Source: Neobacillus sp. SuZ13
GTDB lineage: Bacteria > Bacillota > Bacilli > Bacillales > Cytobacillaceae
Length of the DNA: 64,000 bases
Direction: 5' to 3'
NCBI RefSeq assembly: GCF_030123365.1
Contig: NZ_CP126107.1
Coordinates: 4,983,501 to 5,047,500, forward strand
Below the pieces are notes generated by a model. That model ran no database searches. It saw nothing but the letters and a program-made list of their open reading frames with translations, and was not told the origin of the DNA. How positions within the stretch are numbered: position 1 is the stretch's first letter; every line of letters starts with the position of its first letter. Of this stretch, positions 58,004 to 64,000 are shown piece by piece. The position numbers were made by a program, and so were the translations under genes.

Positions 58004-59497
58004 TTAATTCAAATAGTTATTTACAATTTTCACATATTTACCAATGGTTGCGGAGGAAATTCCATAACGATCGGCTACCTCTTGCTGAGAAACCTTTTCA
58101 CTACGCAGTTTGTGCCAAATATACTCGACGGCGCCCGCCCAGGCACGTTTATTTTTCAATTGGAGCCTGTCTTTAGAAACCTCGACAAACACAGAAAACC
58201 ACATCAAATATAACCCGGACTCTATGGTACCAATTGGTTGAAAGGTTTCATAAAAGAGTTCGGCAACTTCCTGTGCATCGGACGTCTCAGAAGGTCTACC
58301 CGAACGAATCAATGAGATATATTCCTTTTCCAAAGGCGTGAATTTTTGATTTTGAATCAGCCGTTTGGAGGTGATGATTTCTTCCTTTTTACTCGAAACA
58401 GTCGTGAGAAAAAGAGCAAATAAGCGCTCCTCTACATAGTCGCTGTCCAGTTTTTGAAAAATTGAACCCGAAAGGTCTTCAAAACCGTTAGCAGGTGCAT
58501 TTTCTTTGTTCCATGGTTCGGAGCCTTCTTTATCAGGATTAAGTTCCAGCACTTTTTTCCAGATATTTTTCGCAAACGTTTCATTGCCTGTGAAGTAGGC
58601 TGAATAGGAAAGCCAGTAGTAAAACGGACTATCACCATCAAAGCCGTGCTTATATAGTTTTTTCAGCCATAAATAGGCTTGCTCATATTCTCCTACTAAA
58701 GCAAATGATGCCCCAAGTTTAAATTGCTGTTCACTTAGAAGCGGTTGAATTTTCTTTAAGATGTCAATCATACCGGAAACATCTCTCTCCTGCCCTTGAT
58801 AATAGGCAAAAACAAGCCTGTTACATAGGGCATGAAGGTTACCCGGATTTCGCTCTAATACCTCATCTAAAATGGATTCCGCCTTTTTTGTCTTTCCTAA
58901 ATAAAAATAGGCGAGCGCTAAGTTGTTATACGCAGACCAATACTCCGGATAATCCTTGACGACATCTTTTAGAAGTTCAATTGCTTTTGGAAAGTATCCT
59001 GACTCAAGCAGGTCACGAGCCTGTTCTTGTTTAACGATAAGGTCATCCTGTTGATACAGATCATCCTCAAGATCTTCTGCTTCCAATGTAAGTACATCTA
59101 GTAAATCCTCAGTGTCCTCGCTAAAGTCACCATCTGGATCTAGCTGTAAATACAGTTTAGCGTGGTGATACGCATCTTTAAAAAATCCCATATGGGCATA
59201 ATTATTGGCCAAAAAGTAATGGCATTCCACCATTTCTTGATCTAGTTCTTCAAGGATGAGGTGCAAGAGCCGGTTGGAATGTTCAAACTCGCCAAGTTCT
59301 GTTGACACAATCGCCAACTGGCATATAATCATCGGTTCACCCGGTTCAAGCTGCATCGCTCGCCCAAGATATTTTTTTGCTTTTATAAAATCACGGCGAT
59401 GGTATGCCTTTAAACCCTTCGTGAAATAATATTCCCCCGTAGGAACAAATGTAAGTAATTTTCCCATATGCTTTCTTGCTTTCGCGTCTTTACCCAT
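58004..59497 (-). CDS. yvcD: TPR-repeat protein with C-terminal helix-turn-helix (YvcD-like)
   Basis: 497-residue cytoplasmic protein. TPR units run from about 15 to 330 (for example YYFTKGLKAYHRRDFIKAKKYLGRAMQLEPGEP and AYNNLALAYFYLGKTKKAESILDEVLERNPGN), with an acidic stretch at about 125-150. The C-terminus, VSQQEVADRYGISSATIGKYVKIVNNY, looks like a helix-turn-helix. Partner and function unknown. ATG 59497 has GGAGG six bases upstream; a longer frame is not supported. Same neighbourhood as B. subtilis yvcD. Confidence 0.85.
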   Translation of the reverse strand: MGKDAKARKHMGKLLTFVPTGEYYFTKGLKAYHRRDFIKAKKYLGRAMQLEPGEPMIICQLAIVSTELGEFEHSNRLLHLILEELDQEMVECHYFLANNYAHMGFFKDAYHHAKLYLQLDPDGDFSEDTEDLLDVLTLEAEDLEDDLYQQDDLIVKQEQARDLLESGYFPKAIELLKDVVKDYPEYWSAYNNLALAYFYLGKTKKAESILDEVLERNPGNLHALCNRLVFAYYQGQERDVSGMIDILKKIQPLLSEQQFKLGASFALVGEYEQAYLWLKKLYKHGFDGDSPFYYWLSYSAYFTGNETFAKNIWKKVLELNPDKEGSEPWNKENAPANGFEDLSGSIFQKLDSDYVEERLFALFLTTVSSKKEEIITSKRLIQNQKFTPLEKEYISLIRSGRPSETSDAQEVAELFYETFQPIGTIESGLYLMWFSVFVEVSKDRLQLKNKRAWAGAVEYIWHKLRSEKVSQQEVADRYGISSATIGKYVKIVNNYLN

Positions 59498-59627
59498 GAA
59501 GTCCTCCACATTTTTAACATAACTAAGGTAGTATACCACACTAGGGAGTTGTTCGAGAAGGGCTAGTATTGGGGGGAATTTCGGTTTGGTTTAAGGAGAT
59601 ACGGGGAAATGGAAGGATTTTTACAAT

Positions 59628-59745
59628 TTTTGTTGAATTAATCTTACTTTTGTAAAATTATTGCTGCGCTTTGTAAAATAAGTTCTCAGTTTTGTAAAAA
59701 TACAGCCTGTTTTGTAAAATTAGCCCTTAATTTTGTATAATTCTC
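59628..59745. repeat. TTTTGTAAAA array with 20-21-bp period
   Basis: GTAAAA (or GTATAA in the last unit) begins at 59652, 59673, 59694, 59714 and 59735, so spacing is 21, 21, 20 and 21; a degenerate earlier unit starts near 59632. The conserved part is TTTTGTAAAAT with about ten variable bases between. It lies in the gap between hisIE and yvcD. The period matches the ATTTCGCC arrays elsewhere although the motif differs. Confidence 0.7.
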
Positions 59746-59782
59746 TTTGCAATGTAGTTCCAAATAAATAAAACCAGTCGAA

Positions 59783-60400
59783 TTACGACCGGTCTTTGTG
59801 TCTCTCTTCTAAAGTTCTCAAAACTTCCTTGAATGGAAGGCCTTGTTCGACGAGCAATACCTGCAAGTGATAAAGCAAATCAGCTGCTTCCCAACGTAGT
59901 TCCTCAGCATCGCGGTTTTTCGCTGCAATAATTACTTCTGCCGCTTCTTCCCCAACTTTTTTCAAGATCTTATCGACGCCTTTTTCAAACAAATAGGTGG
60001 TGTAAGCCCCTTCTGGACGCTCTCGTTCGCGGTCAACGATGACTTTTTCAAGCGATTGTAAGATCTGATAGTCTGCCAGACTTGAAGTCCCGGTATAGCC
60101 TCTTTCGGAAAAACAACTTACCGCTCCAGTATGGCAAGCAGGACCTTTCGGATATACAAGGACTAATAACGCATCTTGGTCACAGTCATAATTCATGCTT
60201 ACAACGGTCTGGGTATTACCGCTTGTTGCACCTTTATGCCATAATTCCTTACGAGAACGGCTGTAAAACCATGTTTCGCCCGTTTCAATCGTTTTTGCGA
60301 GCGATTCCTCATTCATATAAGCAAGCGTTAATACTTCTTTGGTTCCAGCATCTTGAATAATGGCTGGCACTAACCCTTTTTCATCAAATCGTACATTCAT
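59783..60400 (-). CDS. hisIE: Bifunctional phosphoribosyl-AMP cyclohydrolase / phosphoribosyl-ATP pyrophosphatase
   Basis: 205-residue fusion catalysing histidine steps 2 and 3. HisI part (about 1-110): [26 protein letters not shown] with zinc-site DCDQDALLV and [12 protein letters not shown]. HisE part (about 115-205): [32 protein letters not shown] (acidic Mg site) and [16 protein letters not shown]. Last gene of the his operon; overlaps hisF by four bases. Confidence 0.97.
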   Translation of the reverse strand: MNVRFDEKGLVPAIIQDAGTKEVLTLAYMNEESLAKTIETGETWFYSRSRKELWHKGATSGNTQTVVSMNYDCDQDALLVLVYPKGPACHTGAVSCFSERGYTGTSSLADYQILQSLEKVIVDRERERPEGAYTTYLFEKGVDKILKKVGEEAAEVIIAAKNRDAEELRWEAADLLYHLQVLLVEQGLPFKEVLRTLEERHKDRS

Positions 60401-61158
60401 CGAACCGTCACTCCTTTTTCCCGTAAATAGCTTTTTACTTCATGAACGGATGTCTCTTTATAGTGAAAGATGGATGCAGCTAGCGCCGCATCTGCTTTTC
60501 CGGCTAAGAACGCTTCCTCGAAATGTTCCGAATTCCCGGCCCCGCCCGAAGCAATGACAGGAATGGTTACTGCTTCGCTTACTGCCTTTGTGAGCTCCAG
60601 ATCGAATCCATTCTTCTCACCGTCACTATCCATGCTCGTTAGCAAAATTTCACCCGCACCCAAACGGGCAGCTTCTCTAGCCCACTCAACAACTAATTTA
60701 TCTGTGGGCGTTCTGCCGCCGTGCGTGAATACCCTCCATGTCCCAACTTCTTCATCATATTTTGCATCAATTGCGACAACGATGCATTGTGAACCAAAGT
60801 AGCTGGCACCTTCTTTGATCAGTTCCGGGTTAAGGACAGCAGCCGTATTCAGGGACACTTTATCCGCGCCGGCACGGAGGATTCTTTTCATATCATCCAA
60901 CGCATTTATGCCCCCGCCTACCGTAAAAGGAATGGCCAACTCAGACGCGACAGCCTTGACGACTTCAACCATTGTTTTTCGACCTTCAACAGAGGCGGAG
61001 ATATCTAGAAAAACAAGCTCGTCCGCTCCCTGCTCATCGTAAAATCGTGCAAGTTCAACAGGATCGCCGGCATCGCGCAGTTGCACGAATTGGATTCCTT
61101 TGACCACTCGGCCATCTTTTACATCAAGGCATGGGATGATTCTTTTTGTTAGGGTCAT
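60397..61158 (-). CDS. hisF: Imidazole glycerol phosphate synthase, cyclase subunit
   Basis: 253-residue beta/alpha barrel. Catalytic Asp in [16 protein letters not shown] and in [15 protein letters not shown]; phosphate loops VGGGI and ASGGAGN. Takes ammonia from HisH and PRFAR to make IGP and AICAR. Overlaps both neighbours by four bases. Confidence 0.98.
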   Translation of the reverse strand: MTLTKRIIPCLDVKDGRVVKGIQFVQLRDAGDPVELARFYDEQGADELVFLDISASVEGRKTMVEVVKAVASELAIPFTVGGGINALDDMKRILRAGADKVSLNTAAVLNPELIKEGASYFGSQCIVVAIDAKYDEEVGTWRVFTHGGRTPTDKLVVEWAREAARLGAGEILLTSMDSDGEKNGFDLELTKAVSEAVTIPVIASGGAGNSEHFEEAFLAGKADAALAASIFHYKETSVHEVKSYLREKGVTVR

Positions 61159-61880
61159 CGGGAGCCACCCACTTTCAGGGCCTCTTTTAAGGTGAATCGG
61201 TTTTCATAAAGGGCTTTGCCGACGATTGCTCCTTGAATCCCTTGGGATGCAATCGCTTGTAAGTCTGCTAGACTGCTCACTCCGCCGGATGCTATCACAT
61301 TTTTCCCCGTCACTTCGGCCATTTCACAAACAGCGGCAATATTAGGACCGGCTAGTGTTCCATCCGTAGCGATATCAGTAAAAATAAACGTCTCGGCTCC
61401 AGCTTCAGCAAAGCGCTTGCCGAGGTCGACGGCCTTCAGTTCTGAAGTATCTAACCAACCGTGTGTCGCCACATAGCCATTTTTGGCATCAATGCCGACA
61501 GCAATTTTCGCACCATATTTTTTAATCATATCAATGGCAAATTCAGGGTTTGATACAGCAATACTGCCAATGATAACACGGTTTACACCATTCTCAAGAT
61601 AGTGGAGAATATCCTCCTCCGAACGAATGCCACCGCCTATCTGAATATTTACATTTAACTTCTGTGCAGCTTCAATCACAAACCGGTCATTGACTCGCTT
61701 GCCATCCTTTGCCCCGTCAAGGTCCACCATGTGAATCCACTCGGAGCCATCTGCGGCAAAACTTTTGGCCATATCAAATGGCGAGTCACCATAAACGGTT
61801 TCTTGATCGTAGTCCCCTTGGAGGAGTCGGACGCACTTGCCGCCGCGCATATCAATTGCTGGATAAATCGTTAAACTCAT
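61155..61880 (-). CDS. hisA: ProFAR isomerase
   Basis: 241-residue beta/alpha barrel performing the Amadori rearrangement of ProFAR to PRFAR. Catalytic Asp in [19 protein letters not shown] and in [16 protein letters not shown]; phosphate loops GGGIRSEED and [11 protein letters not shown]. Overlaps hisF and hisH by four bases each. Confidence 0.98.
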   Translation of the reverse strand: MSLTIYPAIDMRGGKCVRLLQGDYDQETVYGDSPFDMAKSFAADGSEWIHMVDLDGAKDGKRVNDRFVIEAAQKLNVNIQIGGGIRSEEDILHYLENGVNRVIIGSIAVSNPEFAIDMIKKYGAKIAVGIDAKNGYVATHGWLDTSELKAVDLGKRFAEAGAETFIFTDIATDGTLAGPNIAAVCEMAEVTGKNVIASGGVSSLADLQAIASQGIQGAIVGKALYENRFTLKEALKVGGSR

Positions 61881-62503
61881 CGGATTGCCTTCCTTTCCTC
61901 CACCATTTGTAGAAAGTTTGCTAAAAGGGCCATGCCCAGCTTGCTGCTTTTTTCAGGGTGAAATTGCATCCCAAATATATTATCTCTGCCTACAACCGCA
62001 GATACTTGCTCGTGATAATTCGCTTTTGCCAGTAACACGTCCGAGTTTTCCGCATCTACATAATAGGAATGGACGAAATAAACGTAATCCTCTTCTAAGT
62101 TTTTTAATAGAGGGGATTCTTGGACAAATTCAAGCTGATTCCAGCCCATATGCGGAACTTTATAGGTCTGTCCTTCTGGTGTTTTCCCCGGAAAACGATA
62201 GACACTGCCTGGCAGCAATCCTAACCCTTCCGTCGGTCCATTTTCTTCACTTCGTTCAAACAGAAGCTGCATCCCTAGGCAAATGCCAAGAAGCGGTTTA
62301 CCTGATGCTGCAAATTCCTTGATCGTCTCAACGGGCAAACGCTCCATCGCATCCCGAAAAGAGCCCACCCCTGGAAGAAGCAGGGCATCCGCAGCCAGCA
62401 GCTTACCCTTATCAGCCGAAATAAAATACTCAGCACCGAGCCGCTCCAACGCCTTGCTAACACTAAACAGATTTCCCATTCCATAGTCAACAATGCCAAT
62501 CAT
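61877..62503 (-). CDS. hisH: Imidazole glycerol phosphate synthase, glutaminase subunit
   Basis: 208-residue class I glutamine amidotransferase. Oxyanion region [13 protein letters not shown], nucleophile Cys in [15 protein letters not shown], and His/Glu in [13 protein letters not shown]. Passes ammonia to HisF. It is separated from hisB by about 100 bases holding two copies of a dispersed 13-bp repeat. Confidence 0.97.
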   Translation of the reverse strand: MIGIVDYGMGNLFSVSKALERLGAEYFISADKGKLLAADALLLPGVGSFRDAMERLPVETIKEFAASGKPLLGICLGMQLLFERSEENGPTEGLGLLPGSVYRFPGKTPEGQTYKVPHMGWNQLEFVQESPLLKNLEEDYVYFVHSYYVDAENSDVLLAKANYHEQVSAVVGRDNIFGMQFHPEKSSKLGMALLANFLQMVEERKAIR

Positions 62504-62522
62504 CTATAAAACATCCTTTCAC

Positions 62523-62579
62523 GGTGCCTATCATGGTGCCTGACACCTTAGTTATGTTTTTCACATGGTGCCTGACACC
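62523..62579. repeat. GGTGCCTGACACC repeat pair between hisB and hisH
   Basis: A partial copy (GGTGCC at 62523) and two full copies at 62535-62547 and 62567-62579, 32 bp apart. GGTG and CACC ends make a short hairpin possible. The same element is at 33329-33341. Confidence 0.72.
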
Positions 62580-62604
62580 ATTACACTACTTTCATCTAGA
62601 ACTA

Positions 62605-63192
62605 CTAGAGCATTCCTTTGGTCGATGGAACGCCTTTGATGCGCGGGTCGATGGTTGTTGCTTCGTCGAGGGCACGCCCGAGTGCTTTAAAGACGGCTTC
62701 GATCATATGGTGTGTATTTTTTCCGTAATGGACGATGACATGAAGATTCATCCGGGCCTCGAGTGCTAGTTTCCATAAAAATTCATGAACTAGCTCGGTG
62801 TCAAATGTGCCCACTTTTTGTCCTGGGAACTCGGCACGCATTTCTAGATGCGGACGATTACTAAGGTCAACCACAACCTGTGCTAACGCTTCATCCATCG
62901 GAACAAAGGCATTTCCGTAACGCTTAATCCCGCGTTTGTCTCCCAATGCTTCGCGTAAGGCTTGTCCAAGACAAATACCGATGTCTTCTGTTGTATGATG
63001 GTCGTCAACTTCTGTATCCCCGTTGGCATTCACTGTCAGGTTGAATTGTCCATGCTTTGTGAATAAATCAAGCATATGGGTCATGAACGGTACACCCGTT
63101 TCTAAATTGGACAACCCTTCACCATCCACATCTAATGTTAATTGAATTTGTGTTTCATTCGTGTTCCGTTCAATACTTGCGATTCTTTCCAT
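62605..63192 (-). CDS. hisB: Imidazoleglycerol-phosphate dehydratase
   Basis: 195-residue monofunctional enzyme (no phosphatase domain). Two manganese-binding repeats: [41 protein letters not shown] and [42 protein letters not shown]. Converts IGP to imidazole acetol phosphate. Between hisD and hisH. Confidence 0.98.
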   Translation of the reverse strand: MERIASIERNTNETQIQLTLDVDGEGLSNLETGVPFMTHMLDLFTKHGQFNLTVNANGDTEVDDHHTTEDIGICLGQALREALGDKRGIKRYGNAFVPMDEALAQVVVDLSNRPHLEMRAEFPGQKVGTFDTELVHEFLWKLALEARMNLHVIVHYGKNTHHMIEAVFKALGRALDEATTIDPRIKGVPSTKGML

Positions 63193-63230
63193 GTAATGGG
63201 CCCCCCTATATATTGTGCAGTACGATATTT

Positions 63231-64000
63231 TTATAATTTTCCATCGTTTTTCAATCGGAATTCAACAGCCCGTGCGTGAGCCTCAAGCCCTTCCTTCCGG
63301 GCAAATTCAGCAATTTTAGCACCATTCTCTACCATCGCCTTTTGGCTGTAGATGATCACGCTGGACTTCTTCTGGAAATCATCGACATTCAACGGGCTAG
63401 AGAACCGTGCGGTCCCGTTTGTCGGAAGAACATGATTAGGACCAGCGAAATAGTCGCCAACCGGTTCCGAGCTATAACGGCCGATAAAAATGGCACCTGC
63501 GTGTCGGATTTTCCCAAGCAGTTCGATCGCATTTTCCGTGATAATTTCTAAATGTTCAGGTGCTAATTGATTAACAGTTTCGATGGCTTCTTCCATCGTA
63601 TCGGTTATGTAAATGGCACCATAATCCGCAATTGAGCGTGAGGCGATGTCTTTTCGTGGCAGCAGCTCGAGTTGCCTTTCCACTTCCATGCTGACTGCCT
63701 CTGCCAGGACACTTGAAGGTGTAACCAAAACACTGCAGGCCCGTGGGTCATGTTCTGCTTGTGATAGCAGGTCTGCCGCTACCTCGTCCGCTCTTGCTGT
63801 TTCATCTGCCAAAATGGCAATTTCACTTGGGCCGGCAATCATATCAATGTCAACATCCCCGAAAACCTCTCGTTTTGCCAACGCAACATATATATTTCCC
63901 GGACCGGTAATTTTATCGACGGAGTTAATTGATTCGGTTCCATAGGCAAGTGCCGCAATCGCTTGGGCACCACCCACCTTATAGATTTCCTCGACGCCTG
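63231..64000 (-). CDS. hisD: Histidinol dehydrogenase (N-terminal part outside window)
   Basis: The C-terminal 255 or so residues of an enzyme of about 425; the frame is open at base 64000 and reads [24 protein letters not shown] without interruption. Zinc-site segment [18 protein letters not shown] (Gln/His), catalytic region [12 protein letters not shown], and [23 protein letters not shown]. Oxidises histidinol to histidine in two NAD-dependent steps. An internal Met at 63977 is not the start. Confidence 0.97.
   Translation of the reverse strand, partial: GVEEIYKVGGAQAIAALAYGTESINSVDKITGPGNIYVALAKREVFGDVDIDMIAGPSEIAILADETARADEVAADLLSQAEHDPRACSVLVTPSSVLAEAVSMEVERQLELLPRKDIASRSIADYGAIYITDTMEEAIETVNQLAPEHLEIITENAIELLGKIRHAGAIFIGRYSSEPVGDYFAGPNHVLPTNGTARFSSPLNVDDFQKKSSVIIYSQKAMVENGAKIAEFARKEGLEAHARAVEFRLKNDGKL

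Overview
The window looks like chromosome from an endospore-forming, AT-rich Bacillaceae (Bacillus sensu lato). Evidence: Bacillus-type SD sequences; genes typical of the group (yuaF-floT, crh, cggR, inhA, a CotF-type coat protein, IMEF encapsulin); and, from about 38 to 64 kb, a gene order like Bacillus subtilis ssrA-smpB-rnr-yvaK-secG ... eno-pgm-tpi-pgk-gapA-cggR ... sigL ... clpP ... crh-whiA-yvcK-yvcJ-yvcI-trxB ... yvcD ... hisIE-F-A-H-B-D. Most genes are on the minus strand. The species cannot be fixed from the sequence.

Layout. 0-5 kb: Fur-controlled siderophore uptake (divergent binding lipoprotein; two permeases, ATPase, FhuF-like reductase and DUF2573 gene on minus). 5.1-6.0 kb: a nested non-coding repeat array. 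6-9.7 kb: RodA-type SEDS protein, a GalT/HIT-like protein, UppP and an azoreductase. 10-13.3 kb: a tungstate (Tup) transporter operon led by a one-component HTH-PBP regulator. 13.3-17.1 kb: a two-component system, a candidate small RNA and an orphan histidine kinase. 17-19.6 kb: secreted immune-inhibitor-A protease. 19.9-22.1 kb: flotillin operon behind a consensus sigma-W promoter. 22.2-33.2 kb: amino-acid ABC and APC transporters, nadE, thioesterase, DUF3231, CDF transporter, AlkD-like, AI-2E-family and deacetylase genes. 33.3-36.1 kb: an iron-storage encapsulin locus (IMEF cargo, shell, ferredoxin) beside a Fur-box gene of unknown function. 36.2-38.8 kb: coat protein, a LAGLIDADG endonuclease, ssrA (tmRNA) and smpB. 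38.9-64 kb: RNase R, esterase, SecG, the cggR-glycolysis operon, sigma-54, tRNA-Arg, clpP, the crh-whiA-glmR-rapZ-yvcI group, trxB, a TPR-HTH protein and the distal histidine operon.

The standout is the tmRNA gene. It is split inside its T-loop by a 277-nt group I intron (37558-37834, minus). P, Q, R and S core elements are recognisable, as is a P1 helix with a U-G wobble at the 5' splice site. Exact joining restores TTCGAT+TCCCACC. A free-standing LAGLIDADG endonuclease gene lies immediately downstream in convergent orientation. The encapsulin locus is also notable: cargo and ferredoxin share the identical heptapeptide FTVGSLI at opposite termini. A third theme is repeats: three arrays phased at about 21 bp (two ATTTCGCC-type, one TTTTGTAAAA-type), two inverted-repeat elements and several copies of a 13-bp near-palindrome.
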